Shown one piece after another: positions 51,117-60,611 of a DNA stretch of 64,000 nt (positions are counted from its first letter, which is position 1; the number at the start of each line of letters is the position of its first letter). Made by a program: the position numbers and the translations under genes. This DNA is from Methanomicrobium antiquum (lineage in GTDB: Archaea > Halobacteriota > Methanomicrobia > Methanomicrobiales > Methanomicrobiaceae): positions 2,374,127 through 2,438,126 of the forward strand of contig NZ_CP091092.1 of NCBI RefSeq assembly GCF_029633915.1, given 5' to 3'. Under the pieces are notes generated by a model, which saw only the letters and a program-made list of their open reading frames with translations, ran no database searches and was not told the DNA's origin.

Positions 51117-52028
51117 TTAATATCTTCTTTTAAAAACCGCCATAGAAACACCAAAGACCGCCATTAAAAATACGACTCCAACATTTGTACCGGTCTGTGT
51201 TGCCTTTGGAATAGGTTCTGATGTCTGGGAAACTGTCTCCTCTGCTGTCTGTGTCTGAGCAGGAGCTGTTGTTTCAGCTGTAGTTTCAGCGGTATCAGTT
51301 ACAGTCGGGACAGGATTTGTTACAAGAACTGAACTTCTCTGAGTATCATATACTGTAAAGTCTGATATCGGCTGTGGTCCTACAATTCCCTCAAATGCCG
51401 GACATGAATCAGAGGAGGCTTCGCCTGAATTGAATTTGACCTGTATAATATACTGATAGTCAGAATTCCATCCGAAAACGTGAGTCTCTCCCGGATACAT
51501 TGTCTTTTCCTCAACAACAGCACCGTCACGTTCGACTACAACTTTTGCAGACTGTGCAGTGCATGTTGTTCCCTCACATTCAGCGCAATTGGGTGTTAAT
51601 TCCGTTTTAATTGTATATCCCCTATAATAAGGTGAAATAAGCCTGTCAGGTATACCGTATGCCGCTGTAAGCGGAGTTGTTGTTGAACCAACATTTCCTA
51701 TTCTACCGATTGCAATCCATTCTCCTCCCGGACCGCCTAAAATTACAGCCTCAACCGGATTTCCCTGCTTTAAGTCACTGAATATATCCGGATTATTAAT
51801 TGTTCCTGATACAATGTTGTTTTTGAGACTGGATTTTGCATATGTTACCCATTCTCCTCCTTCATATACAGAAGTGACCTGCATTGTAATGGTATTTTTG
51901 GATGGCTCAAGTCTTGAAATCTGTCCTTTGTATTGTTCTTCCAAAATAACAGCTGAGGCTGGCATAATAATAAGAAAAAGAACTGCCATAACTGCTGTAA
52001 AAATAAAAACTCTTTTTTGAATGCTCAT
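51117..52028 (-). CDS. Exported surface protein with C-terminal anchor
   Basis: A 303-residue protein with an N-terminal signal peptide (FIFTAVMAVLFLIIMPASA, cleavage near residue 27), an exported domain with four clustered cysteines (CAECEGTTC, about 144-152) plus one near 208, a Thr/Glu/Pro-rich stalk (about 245-278) and a C-terminal helix ending KRRY. The layout is that of archaeal surface proteins held by a C-terminal anchor, though no PGF motif is present. The threonine-rich stalk is a likely glycosylation site. Function is unknown. Confidence 0.78.
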   Translation of the reverse strand: MSIQKRVFIFTAVMAVLFLIIMPASAVILEEQYKGQISRLEPSKNTITMQVTSVYEGGEWVTYAKSSLKNNIVSGTINNPDIFSDLKQGNPVEAVILGGPGGEWIAIGRIGNVGSTTTPLTAAYGIPDRLISPYYRGYTIKTELTPNCAECEGTTCTAQSAKVVVERDGAVVEEKTMYPGETHVFGWNSDYQYIIQVKFNSGEASSDSCPAFEGIVGPQPISDFTVYDTQRSSVLVTNPVPTVTDTAETTAETTAPAQTQTAEETVSQTSEPIPKATQTGTNVGVVFLMAVFGVSMAVFKRRY

Positions 52029-52157
52029 TTTAATCCCTCTTTTTCAAACATTTGTTCTAAACATTTGATAATTTTATTTTCAGTTTATTGCTTTTATTAT
52101 TTTTAAAACCTTTTATTAATAAATATAAAAAAATATCAAAAACTGGGGGGTTTCAAA

Positions 52158-52222
52158 GAAAACTTTCATGAAAATTTTTTTCATGGAAACAGTTTCATAT
52201 AAGTTTAAAAGTAACTTTAAGA
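52158..52222 (-). repeat. Family R repeat R8
   Basis: On the minus strand: AAAGTTACTTTTAAACTTAT, ATGAAACTGTTTCCATGAAA, AAAATTTTCATGAAAGTTTT. The stem is reduced to AAGTT/AACTT. It lies between two minus-strand genes. Confidence 0.82.
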
Positions 52223-52229
52223 GAAAAAT

Positions 52230-52640
52230 TTATTCTTCTTCTCCGGCTTTTTTTATATTCAGAATCTGCTTTGATAACATAAATGCAAAAAGTCCTCCCA
52301 ATAATCCGAATATGCTTGCAATAAAACCTGTAATAAAGCCGGCAAAAAACAGATCATCTGATAAATTTGCGCCAGAGAGTATGAATATGAATGATATGAG
52401 ATTTAACACTCCAAAGAACAAAACCGTAAGGCCTGAATCTTTTAAATCGTTATTTTTTCCTTTTCTCATCCTCTGTGCTGATAAAATTACAATAAATGCA
52501 ATTACAAGCAACACATATCCTGTTGATGCACCAGAATATGAATAGCAGATTCCGGAGATTAAAAAGAAAAATCCGCTAAGAAATGAGATTTGAAACGGCA
52601 GTTTTGCATATTTTTCGTTTAATGAAAGAGCTTTTTTCAT
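52230..52640 (-). CDS. Small four-helix membrane protein
   Basis: A 136-residue protein with four predicted membrane helices (about residues 15-33, 37-55, 72-92 and 98-125) and short charged ends. I do not recognise a family. ATG 52640 is chosen; a GTG directly upstream is possible. It lies in a run of minus-strand membrane protein genes, separated from them by repeats, so it is probably its own transcript. Confidence 0.65.
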   Translation of the reverse strand: MKKALSLNEKYAKLPFQISFLSGFFFLISGICYSYSGASTGYVLLVIAFIVILSAQRMRKGKNNDLKDSGLTVLFFGVLNLISFIFILSGANLSDDLFFAGFITGFIASIFGLLGGLFAFMLSKQILNIKKAGEEE

Positions 52641-52788
52641 CACTCATATATTGAAGGCTATGAATGGAAAAAAATATCGCCCGTAGCCTCTTATGATTTC
52701 CCTGTGCTGTTAAATTCGCCACTGACAGTTCAGATTAGTTAAAAAAGGTTGAGATAAAAAAAATTCTCAAAATTGCATAAATTTCTCT

Positions 52789-53400
52789 TCACTCATAAAC
52801 CAGTGTTTTTTCAACAATAAACGCATCACTTGAGGAGACTACTGTTAAAAATGCGATAAGTGCAACACCTACCAGGACAATTAATATTATAAGTGGAATT
52901 AAAACTGCCAAAACCGCTCTTGCAGTTGATATTTCATGCAGTTCGCGGATTGCGAGCGCATTTAAGATATATGACCAGATAATTGCAATTATTCCAATAA
53001 AAGGTATCCATCCAAAAAGGGCAAGTGGTGTGCATGAATAGATTGACGCCTTAATAGTCTGTTCGATTCCTTTTCGGCCGCCTAAAATATATACAAATAT
53101 GTGAAGGATTACTGATCCAAAAATTAGAGCAATAATTGATGCGATAAATCCGAATACAATTGAAACAACTCCTGTTATAACTGATGTTTCAGCGGCAAGC
53201 AATGCATCCATTCCCGGCATGAATAAAGTGAATATACTAAAAAACATCATGCTTACAATTCCGGATAAAACGCTGTATACCGCGATTATAACAAGGAAAT
53301 ACAAAAAGGCCGTTCCCAAAGTCTCATCGCGGCTGTTCTTAAAGGTCTCTACCGGATTTAAAATAATGTCTTTAAATTTTTGAAAAATGTCATTAGTCAT
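52789..53400 (-). CDS. YIP1-family membrane protein
   Basis: A 203-residue protein with five hydrophobic helices and the Yip1-domain pattern: DIILNPVETFKNSRDETLGT at the N-terminus, ILGGRKGIEQTIKASIYSCT in the middle loop (about 108-127) and PLALFGWIPFIGIIAIIWSY. Archaeal Yip1 proteins are common but uncharacterised. The gene is monocistronic and preceded by family R copy R9 on the opposite orientation. Confidence 0.83.
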   Translation of the reverse strand: MTNDIFQKFKDIILNPVETFKNSRDETLGTAFLYFLVIIAVYSVLSGIVSMMFFSIFTLFMPGMDALLAAETSVITGVVSIVFGFIASIIALIFGSVILHIFVYILGGRKGIEQTIKASIYSCTPLALFGWIPFIGIIAIIWSYILNALAIRELHEISTARAVLAVLIPLIILIVLVGVALIAFLTVVSSSDAFIVEKTLVYE

Positions 53401-53951
53401 TGCTGTATTATTCTTAATTTAAGTATTTGAATATATACGATGAATCAGGACCACATAATAAAAATTTTCATGAAACTGATAATTTGACAAAAAATGTTTG
53501 TATGAAACATAATTTCATGGACGTTTTCAAGGTAAATGTTTGCATGAAATCTCAGTTTCATAACCAAATTTTTTTACATCATAATATATTTGCTTTTAAA
53601 ATATGCTATAAAACATTTGCATAATGAACGAATTTTTGTATAATCAAAAAATACAGTGTTTAAGCAAAAAGAATAACTCTTGTCTGAAATTAATGAGCGG
53701 GCATTTATTACAAATATTTAAATACTTCTATTTTCTCCCGTGTCGTTTTATCAGATTCTGATGTTTCTGACTGTTATAAAATTGGGTTAATTCAATTAAA
53801 TTTTTCCAAAATCATATGATATTTTCTTTTTTTAATACTTATGGGATAAAACCCTGTTTTTTTTGCAGACCCTCTTTGCAGTAAAGCATACGCTTATATC
53901 TGATATGCATATTAGTCAGTCTCTGTTGAAATAATAAGGAGATGCAGCCCG
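53401..53951. other. Intergenic region between divergent membrane protein genes
   Basis: There is no convincing gene. It holds family R copy R9 and AT-rich sequence. CTTATATCTG near 53892 followed by AAGGAG before 53952 is the likely promoter and ribosome site of the next plus-strand gene. A 65-codon open frame at 53427 runs through the repeat and is judged spurious. Confidence 0.6.
53464..53530 (+). repeat. Family R repeat R9
   Basis: TTCATGAAACTGATAATTTG, TGTATGAAACATAATTTCAT and GGACGTTTTC keep the order of the family but have lost the GTTAC hairpin. A second half-unit, GCATGAAATCTCAGTTTCAT, follows at 53542. Confidence 0.65.
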
Positions 53952-54299
53952 ATGACCACCAATATCATAAGAGCACAGATGAAAACTCTTCAAACAAAGG
54001 ATCTTATAATACCTGCAGGTTTGGTAATTCTCTTATTCTTATTTGGTCTTGATATTGCAACAACTGAATTTATTCTTCAAAATGGCGGTTATGAGATGAA
54101 TATTCTCATGCAGTCTGTTGTCAGCTCCGGCCTGTTTCATGTTTTTGTAAAACTCATTGTATTCTTAATTACAGGACTTATAGTCATATATTCAGATTCA
54201 AAAATAAAAAATTCCGGGACGATTACGTTATATCTGATAATTGGCTGGTATCTGATTGTTGCAGTACATAATCTGCATTCAATTACAGGATTCTTTTAA
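53952..54299 (+). CDS. Small membrane protein (DUF5658-like)
   Basis: A 115-residue protein with three or four membrane helices. The motif FGLDIATTEFILQNGGYEMN (about 31-50) recalls DUF5658 proteins, which share a D-x-TT-x6-GG-x-E-x-N pattern at the first helix end. ATG 53952 is supported by AAGGAG 10 bases upstream. It is single, plus strand; function is unknown. Confidence 0.65.
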   Translation: MTTNIIRAQMKTLQTKDLIIPAGLVILLFLFGLDIATTEFILQNGGYEMNILMQSVVSSGLFHVFVKLIVFLITGLIVIYSDSKIKNSGTITLYLIIGWYLIVAVHNLHSITGFF

Positions 54300-54503
54300 A
54301 ATCAGCTAAAATATCTTTTAGAATCAGGCTAAAAAAGATTTTAAAAATATGAAGGCTATAAAAAACCTGATACTAAAAATCTGAAAAGTATTGAACAATT
54401 CCTGTATACAAAAAATCTGCAGATATTAATAATCTTAAAATTACAAATGTCTGTGAATTTCTGAATGTAATTTATTTATGATAAAAGCAATAAACTGTGT
54501 ATT

Positions 54504-54839
54504 ATGGAAGAAATGGAAGAAAAAAAAGGGCATTTTGAGAAAGGAAGATGGGTTTTGGATAGTGATGTTCAAAAAACTTCTGAAAAAGAGGAAAAGAATG
54601 AATCCTCAGAAGAACCGGGCCAAAAACAAAATCAAAGTTCGCAGGATGATTTCGAAAAGCTCATAGCAGATACTGAAAACTCAGTCAAAGCCGCGGTTGA
54701 TAACATAATTAATCTTGGAAACAATCTTCTTGGAACAAAAGAGGGGCGTAAGGAGATAGAATCCAGAGCAAAAAGTGCAGGGAAAAATTTCTTAAAATCA
54801 ATAGAAGAAGCAGTCTCAGACGCGAAAAAAAAGTTCTGA
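54504..54839 (+). CDS. Hydrophilic helical protein, hypothetical
   Basis: A 111-residue, highly charged protein with no hydrophobic segment. An N-terminal EKGRWVLDSDV stretch is followed by a low-complexity Glu/Ser/Gln-rich linker (about 24-48) and an amphipathic helical region (DFEKLIADTENSVKAAVDNI ... SAGKNFLKSIEEA). I do not recognise a family. It lies between two intergenic stretches and ends at the edge of a family R block. Confidence 0.55.
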   Translation: MEEMEEKKGHFEKGRWVLDSDVQKTSEKEEKNESSEEPGQKQNQSSQDDFEKLIADTENSVKAAVDNIINLGNNLLGTKEGRKEIESRAKSAGKNFLKSIEEAVSDAKKKF

Positions 54840-54867
54840 AATTTTAAATAACCAAAAAAACCTTTTT

Positions 54868-54972
54868 TTCATCAAAAAAACGTTCATGAAACCAATTTGC
54901 TATGAAAGTCGGGATTTCAGAAAGATTTTCATCTTTTTTTGCGTGATGAAAAACAAAATCATCATGCGGATT
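54868..54972. repeat. Companion hairpin block of R10
   Basis: TATGAAAGTC (54901), TTTTCATC/GATGAAAA arms around TTTTTTTGCGT (54927-54953) and ATCATCATGCGG (54959-54970) recur, in the same order, at 57285-57356 next to R12. This block is thus a second module that travels with family R. Confidence 0.7.
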
Positions 54973-54974
54973 TT

Positions 54975-55047
54975 TCATGAAAACGTCCATGAAATTATAT
55001 TTCATGCACGATTTCATGTAAGTTACGAAGTAACTTTCATGTAAAAT
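54975..55047 (-). repeat. Family R repeat R10
   Basis: On the minus strand: ACATGAAAGTTACTTCGTAA, CTTACATGAAATCGTGCATG, AAATATAATTTCATGGACGT then TTTC. The hairpin AAGTTAC-TTC-GTAACTT is perfect. It lies upstream of the methyltransferase gene at 55163. Confidence 0.9.
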
Positions 55048-55162
55048 AATGAGTTCATTATCATGGTAAATTAAAAACCCGATAATGATGATTCTTCCCA
55101 ACCAAAAACCTGGGTAAAAACAGGAGAAAAGTTTAAGCAAAAAAAGGAAGTTTATCTTAATT

Positions 55163-55864
55163 ATGTCAGGCGGGGATGAAAAAAGTCCAAAGGAAAAAGC
55201 AGAATCGATGGATAAAATCGCAAGGGAAATTTTTAAAGAAGCCTATCCAAAAATTGCCGACAAAATTATCAATACTACCAAAATCAAATCCGGGAAATGC
55301 ATAGATGCCGGTTGCGGCCCCGGAATGCTTGGAATATCGCTTGGCAAAAAAACATCTCTTTTTATAGACCTTCTGGATATATCAGAAGATTCAGGAGAGA
55401 TTTGTACAAAAAATCTGAAATCAGAAAATTTAACCGACAAATGCCGGTTTGTATTGGGCGATGTCATGCAGATGCCGTTTGAAGACAACTACGCGGATTT
55501 GGTTGTAAGCCGCGGCTCTATTTTCTTCTGGGAGAATTTGGGTAAAGCATTCTCTGAGATTCTGCGGGTCTTAAAGCCGGGGGGTGTCGCATTCATCGGC
55601 GGCGGTTTTGGAAGTGCAAAAATTGAAGAGGATATAGTAAAAAAAATGGCAAAAGAATATCCTGAGTGGAGAAAAAGTGAGAAGAAGGGTAAAAAAACGA
55701 CAATAAAAAGAAGGCTTAAGATTGTAAAGGCTCTTTTGGAAGAAGAAATTCCCTATGAATCAATATGTGATGAGTCAGGTTTTTGGATAATTCTAAGGAA
55801 GAAAAACGAAATAATAATTGAAATTGTCAGAGAAAGAGAAGCAGGAACTGATTTTATTTTCTGA
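55163..55864 (+). CDS. SAM-dependent methyltransferase (class I)
   Basis: A 233-residue protein with the UbiE-like (Methyltransf_11) core: GKCIDAGCGPGMLGISLG (about 44-61), IDLLDISEDSGEIC, FEDNYADLVVSRGSIFFWEN (about 105-124) and VLKPGGVAFIGGGFG (about 136-150). The C-terminal third is Lys-rich. The substrate is unknown; in this family it may be a metabolite, quinone-like compound or tetrapyrrole. It stands alone on the plus strand, outside the glycan clusters. Confidence 0.84.
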   Translation: MSGGDEKSPKEKAESMDKIAREIFKEAYPKIADKIINTTKIKSGKCIDAGCGPGMLGISLGKKTSLFIDLLDISEDSGEICTKNLKSENLTDKCRFVLGDVMQMPFEDNYADLVVSRGSIFFWENLGKAFSEILRVLKPGGVAFIGGGFGSAKIEEDIVKKMAKEYPEWRKSEKKGKKTTIKRRLKIVKALLEEEIPYESICDESGFWIILRKKNEIIIEIVREREAGTDFIF

Positions 55865-56060
55865 ATTTTGCGAATATGAATGATAGCACTCAAAATAAGG
55901 ATAATTAACAAATTAAGGATAATTATCAAATAAAATATTTTTTAGAACATTAAAAAAAGGGGAAAACCTTTTAAAATTCTATTAATCCCTATATTTTCCA
56001 TAAATTTTCTTTCTATTGAATTTTCATCTTCTGTTCATTTTCATTATCATCTGTTATTAT

Positions 56061-57086
56061 CTATTTTCTCATATGAACATCCATCTGCGGAAACGGAATT
56101 TCAATTCCCTCCTCTGCAAATCTTTTGTCAATCTCTGTATTGATAACATCTTTAATCTCCCAGGAAACATTGAATCTGCCTGCCCACATAATCATCATGA
56201 AATTTAAGCTCGAATCTCCGAATTCAAGGAAATAAATGCTTGGCTTTGGTTCAGGCAAAATATATTCATAATCCTTTGCCGCCTTATTTGCAATCTCATA
56301 AAGCATCTCCTTCACTTTTTTAATATCAGTTCCGTATGCAACAGATACCGGTATTCTTACCTTTAATTTCACATCCGGCATTGCATAGTTGGTAATGATT
56401 GTGTTTGAAATTTTTGAGTTTGGAATTGTCAGAAGCTGGTAGTCAAGAGTCTGAATACGTGTTGAACGAGGGCCAACCGCAACAACATCTCCCAAATTTC
56501 CGTCAATTGAAATTCTGTCGCCGATTTTAAACGGCTTGTCGATAATAATTAAAGCACCGCCGAAGAAATTGGAGATTAAATCCTGTGCCGCAAGTGCGAC
56601 TGCAATACCTGCAACACCGCCGGCCGCAAGAAGTGGTGTGATATCAATTTCGAGATAACTAAGAATAAGCAGAAATGCTATAAACCAGATGACATATTTG
56701 GTGGAAATCTCTAAGATGTCAATTATTTTGTCATCCATTGTGCTATCGGTCTGCTCTGAAATCCACCTGCCGTAAAGACTGATGAAGCTTTGGGCAAATG
56801 TTGAAAAAACCCATGTTGCAAGAATTATTAATATGGTATTGAGGTATTTTCCCTCTAAAATCCATTCATATTTTGAAGGAATAGTAACGTAGCTTAGGGA
56901 GATAAATAAAACTCCAAGTAATATTGCAATAATTACTGGTTTTTTAAGCGAAAGAACAAGTATATCATCAATTTTGGACTCTGTTTTATCTGCTTTTATC
57001 TCAAGCCAGGAAAAAATCCTGTACACTGCATATGCTATGATTAAGCCTAAAATTATGACTGCCACTGCTGAAATCAAGTCGGTCAT
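56061..57086 (-). CDS. Small-conductance mechanosensitive channel (MscS family)
   Basis: A 341-residue protein with four N-terminal membrane helices, then the MscS pore helix region (AAGGVAGIAVALAAQDLISN, about 164-183) and the beta domain (GGALIIIDKPFKIGDRISID, DVVAVGPRSTRIQTLD, TIPNSKISNTIITNY). The C-terminal alpha/beta region is complete. It opens under membrane tension to release solutes after osmotic downshock. It lies alone on the minus strand between two family R clusters. Confidence 0.92.
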   Translation of the reverse strand: MTDLISAVAVIILGLIIAYAVYRIFSWLEIKADKTESKIDDILVLSLKKPVIIAILLGVLFISLSYVTIPSKYEWILEGKYLNTILIILATWVFSTFAQSFISLYGRWISEQTDSTMDDKIIDILEISTKYVIWFIAFLLILSYLEIDITPLLAAGGVAGIAVALAAQDLISNFFGGALIIIDKPFKIGDRISIDGNLGDVVAVGPRSTRIQTLDYQLLTIPNSKISNTIITNYAMPDVKLKVRIPVSVAYGTDIKKVKEMLYEIANKAAKDYEYILPEPKPSIYFLEFGDSSLNFMMIMWAGRFNVSWEIKDVINTEIDKRFAEEGIEIPFPQMDVHMRK

Positions 57087-57189
57087 TTGTGTTTACATCT
57101 TTGTTTTTTAAGATATATATGATAATTTAAGAGAACAATATACCAAAAACCTGTAAATTTCTAAATAATAACTAAAGCTCAACAAAATA

Positions 57190-57265
57190 ATTTTACAGGA
57201 AAGTTACTTTTAAACTTACAGAAAAGTGTTTTTTAATGAAATATAATTTAATGGACGTTTTACCA
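57190..57265 (+). repeat. Family R repeat R11
   Basis: TTTTACAGGAAAGTTACTTT, TAAACTTACAGAAAAGTG, AATGAAATATAATTTAATGG and ACGTTTTACC. It shares the ATGAAATATAAT segment with R5 and R10, marking a subfamily. Confidence 0.82.
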
Positions 57266-57284
57266 TGAAAACCAAATTATGATT

Positions 57285-57356
57285 TGTTATGAAAGTCAAA
57301 AATTCCTGATAGACTTATCATCACTTTTTGTGTGATGAAAAAAGCTCATCATGCGG
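57285..57356. repeat. Companion hairpin block of R12
   Basis: TATGAAAGTC (57289), ATCATCA...TGATGA arms around CTTTTTGTG (57318-57339) and CTCATCATGCGGG (57345-57357). It matches the block at 54901-54970 in order and partly in sequence. Confidence 0.65.
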
Positions 57357-57357
57357 G

Positions 57358-57416
57358 TTTTACATGAAAGTTACTTCGTAACTTACATGAAAAATTAGTT
57401 TCATGAACGTTTTTTA
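57358..57416 (+). repeat. Family R repeat R12
   Basis: TTTACATGAAAGTTACTTCG, TAACTTACATGAAAAATTAG and TTTCATGAACGTTTTTT. It has the perfect AAGTTAC-TTC-GTAACTT hairpin but a shorter spacer before the ATGAACG tail. Confidence 0.9.
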
Positions 57417-57436
57417 AAAAAAGTGTTTAGTTAAAT

Positions 57437-59473
57437 TTAAAGGATAAACAGCGGTGCAAATACAACAGCCACAATGCTCATGAGCTTTAAGAGGATGTTG
57501 ATTGCAGGGCCTGATGTGTCTTTAAACGGGTCACCGACTGTGTCGCCTGTGACACCTGCCTTGTGTGCATCAGAGCCTTTTCCGCCGTAGTTTCCAAGTT
57601 CAATGTACTTCTTTGCATTGTCCCATGCACCACCGGCGTTTGCCATTGTGATTGCAAGCATGAAACCTGAAACAAGTGAACCTGCTAATAATCCTCCAAG
57701 AGCTCCTGCACCGAGGATTTTTCCAACAATAAGAGGTGCTGCAATAGCAAGAACGCCTGGAGCAATCATCTCTTTTAATGCAGAGTGTGTAGAAATTGCA
57801 ATACACTTTTCATAGTCAGGATCAGCTGTTCCTTCCATTAAGCCGGTGATTTCCTTAAACTGCCTTCTAACCTCAATTACAATCTCATATGCTGCACGTC
57901 CGACAGCCATCATTGTCATTGATGAGAAGAGGAAAGGAAGCATTGCACCGATTAAAAGACCGATGAAAACGCCAGCATCCATAACATCGATGAACTCCAG
58001 GCCTACTGCAATACCGTATGATGCAAATAATGCCAGAGCAGTCAGTGCCGCAGAACCGATTGCAAAACCCTTTCCGATAGCGGCGGTTGTGTTTCCAACA
58101 GCATCAAGCGTATCGGTGATTTTTCTGACCTCGGGCTTTTGGTGGCTCATCTCTGCAATACCGCCTGCATTGTCTGCAACAGGGCCGTATGCATCAACAG
58201 CTAAGGATATACCAAGTGTTGCAAGCATTCCGACAGCGGAGATTGCGATACCATAGAGTCCGGCAAGCTGGAATGCGATGTAGATTGCAACTCCAATTAC
58301 CAAAACAGACCATACAGTTGATTCCATTCCCTTTGCAAACCCTGTAATGATGTTTGTTGCCGCACCTGTCTCACAGGATTTTGCAATTGTAAGAGTTGGT
58401 TTTCTCTCGTATGATGTGTAATACTCTGTTATCTGGCCGATAATAAATCCGGCAATAAGGCCTGCAATTGTTGCAAGGAATACTCCAAATCCAAAGCTTC
58501 CAAGAAGAATGTCAGTAACAAAGTATGTAGCAACAACAACAAGGATTAGTGCAACAATAAGACCTAAGTTAAAGGCCATGTGAATTGCAGATGATTCTGT
58601 CTTTTTTGTGCGAACGAAAAATGATCCAACGATTGATGCAACAATTCCAAGTGCTGCAATTACCATTGGTACCATAACTGCATTCAATACAGGAACGCCC
58701 GGGAATGTGAGTGCTGCTGTTGATGCTGCAAGAAGCATTGTAGCAATAATTGATCCTACGTATGATTCGTAAAGATCAGCGCCCATTCCTGCGATATCAC
58801 CAACATTGTCGCCGACATTGTCTGCGATAACTGCCGGGTTTCTTGGGTCATCCTCAGGGATTCCTGCCTCAACCTTTCCTACAAGGTCTGCACCGACATC
58901 AGCGGCTTTGGTAAATATACCTCCACCGACACGTGCAAAGAGTGCTATAGATGATGCACCAAGTGAGAAACCTGCAAGAGTGTTTACAATAACTGTCATA
59001 TCAGAGCCTGCAAGGACATTTGTAAGTCCAAGGAAAGCAATTGAAAGACCAAACAGACCAAGACCGACAACACTCATACCCATGACTGTTCCGGATGCAA
59101 AAGAGACCTTAAATGCCTGTGCAATGCCGTGTGTTGCGGCATGTGCTGTGCGTCCGTTTGCACTTGTTGCTGTAAACATTCCTATGTATCCTGCTGTTGC
59201 GGAAAGAACTGCACCGAGGACAAAACATCCTGCGGTTAAGACTCCGTTCTGTGGCAGAAGAATTGCAATTACAATTGCAAGCACCACTACAAACACAGCG
59301 ATGGCACGGTACTGCCTGTTAAGGTAGACCATTGCACCGGTGTGTATTGCCGCGGTGATCTTTTTTATGACCTCTGAGCCCTCATCTTCTTTTCTGACCT
59401 TCATAAATGAAAATCCTGCGAAAAGAAGACCTATAAGGGCACATACAGGTGCCAGATAGACCAACATCTCCAT
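57437..59473 (-). CDS. hppA: Membrane-bound inorganic pyrophosphatase
   Basis: A 678-residue ion-pumping pyrophosphatase with about 16 membrane helices. Substrate-binding loops are visible: [40 protein letters not shown] and, near the C-terminus, [20 protein letters not shown]. The [19 protein letters not shown] segment has Ala where K+-independent enzymes have Lys, which marks the K+-dependent class (known family rule); whether it pumps Na+ or H+ cannot be read here. ATG 59473 (MEMLVYLAP) is preferred over an upstream in-frame start because it fits the family and has GGTTGA 9 bases ahead. Confidence 0.93.
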   Translation of the reverse strand: MEMLVYLAPVCALIGLLFAGFSFMKVRKEDEGSEVIKKITAAIHTGAMVYLNRQYRAIAVFVVVLAIVIAILLPQNGVLTAGCFVLGAVLSATAGYIGMFTATSANGRTAHAATHGIAQAFKVSFASGTVMGMSVVGLGLFGLSIAFLGLTNVLAGSDMTVIVNTLAGFSLGASSIALFARVGGGIFTKAADVGADLVGKVEAGIPEDDPRNPAVIADNVGDNVGDIAGMGADLYESYVGSIIATMLLAASTAALTFPGVPVLNAVMVPMVIAALGIVASIVGSFFVRTKKTESSAIHMAFNLGLIVALILVVVATYFVTDILLGSFGFGVFLATIAGLIAGFIIGQITEYYTSYERKPTLTIAKSCETGAATNIITGFAKGMESTVWSVLVIGVAIYIAFQLAGLYGIAISAVGMLATLGISLAVDAYGPVADNAGGIAEMSHQKPEVRKITDTLDAVGNTTAAIGKGFAIGSAALTALALFASYGIAVGLEFIDVMDAGVFIGLLIGAMLPFLFSSMTMMAVGRAAYEIVIEVRRQFKEITGLMEGTADPDYEKCIAISTHSALKEMIAPGVLAIAAPLIVGKILGAGALGGLLAGSLVSGFMLAITMANAGGAWDNAKKYIELGNYGGKGSDAHKAGVTGDTVGDPFKDTSGPAINILLKLMSIVAVVFAPLFIL

Positions 59474-59781
59474 AATTTTTTTCAACCATCCCTTGGGAAA
59501 TCTTTTAGAAGAGATACCCCAAAGTATCAATTTGCCTATAATTATTAGCTTCTAGAATAAAAAAAAACCGCTTTTAATCGACGTGATGTTATTTTCATTT
59601 CAACAATCAACGAAAGGAAAACCCGAAGAAATATTCATATAAAATTTCGAAGAAAATCCTTAGAAAATCCAAAAAACAATACCTATGAAAGTATCTGGAA
59701 AATCTGCAGGAAAATATATTTATAATCCAAAAAAACCAAAAGTCAGGTATTATATATTCTCAATAAAAACAAAAAAAATGT

Positions 59782-60420
59782 ATGATTACTGAAAAAAATG
59801 CACTTTTTATTTTCGTAATGCTTTTCATTACAGCAGTTTTTGTATCAGGGTGCGTTTCGGGGGGATTTTCAGAGGATGATGTGGAAAAATCCAAAAATTC
59901 CGGTATAGATGAAGAGATAAATTCAGAAGAATCTAAAGAATTATATTCAGATGCAGATTCAGATGAAAATTTTGTTGAAGAACAAATTAGTGACTCTGCA
60001 TCGTCAGGGAATGGAAATAATATAGATTCTGCAGAAAAAGAAGGTGACTTAAATTCAGACCTGAATCCTAATTCAAACCCTGAGTTTTATCATCCATTGT
60101 GGGTTGCAGGAACGGTTGCATCCGATACTGATAAAAAATCATTTTGTCTTATAACAAAAATGGACTTTAATGCATCAGAATATTACATTTTAAATCTGAT
60201 GTCTCCTCCCGCCGGCGGATATTATGTCTACAAAGACAGCAGTTTTGAAGGGATGGGAAAAAAGTACCCTGCAGAAGATATTGATGAGAAATATTCAAAC
60301 TTTATTGGAACAGCACTCAGCATTCCTGTTTATGCAAAGGGAAGTTCGACAAGCATCGTTGCATTTCTTGAAAATGACACAACTGAGTCGATGTACATGA
60401 ACAAAAATCTGATTGAATAA
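59782..60420 (+). CDS. Predicted lipoprotein, hypothetical
   Basis: A 212-residue protein with a signal peptide ending in a lipobox-like FVSGC (Cys near residue 23), a long acidic Ser/Glu/Asp/Asn-rich low-complexity linker (about 30-98) and a small folded C-terminal domain (WVAGTVASDTDKKSFCLITK ... SPPAGGYYVYKDSSFEGMG). It is probably anchored at the outer face of the membrane. TATTATATA at 59748-59756 sits 26 bases before the ATG, so the transcript may be leaderless. Function is unknown. Confidence 0.72.
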   Translation: MITEKNALFIFVMLFITAVFVSGCVSGGFSEDDVEKSKNSGIDEEINSEESKELYSDADSDENFVEEQISDSASSGNGNNIDSAEKEGDLNSDLNPNSNPEFYHPLWVAGTVASDTDKKSFCLITKMDFNASEYYILNLMSPPAGGYYVYKDSSFEGMGKKYPAEDIDEKYSNFIGTALSIPVYAKGSSTSIVAFLENDTTESMYMNKNLIE

Positions 60421-60538
60421 ATCTGTCAGGCACATAATAATCAGACAGATAACAAACAAAATCACCAAAACATAAATGCAATAAAGATTGAGCAAATTCA
60501 TCTTAAAAAGTAAAAATGGCAAAAATTAATTAAAATTT

Positions 60539-60563
60539 AGAGAAAAAATAACTTCTCTTTTTT
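60539..60563 (+). terminator. Hairpin plus T-run between convergent genes
   Basis: AGAGAA (60539-60544) and TTCTCT (60553-60558) form a 6-bp stem followed by five T residues on the plus strand, about 120 bases after the lipoprotein gene and before the DP1 gene end. It is a plausible termination site. Confidence 0.4.
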
Positions 60564-60611
60564 AGAGTCAAATTTTTTGTTGCTGACTCCTGTAAATATA
60601 TACGGATTCAT

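Larger units (their letters stand above)
57087..57436. other. Intergenic region packed with family R repeats
   Basis: It contains R11, the companion hairpin block and R12, and nothing gene-like. It separates hppA from the MscS gene, both on the minus strand. Confidence 0.75.

Noticed and set aside
53427..53624. A 65-codon plus-strand frame
   Set aside because: It is formed by family R repeat R9 and AT-rich DNA, with no credible start or protein features.
57846..59327. Two long open frames on the plus strand (57846-58256 and 58806-59327) inside hppA
   Set aside because: They lie antisense to the well-supported pyrophosphatase gene and have the Pro/Ala/Thr-rich composition expected of a shadow frame, with no start signals.
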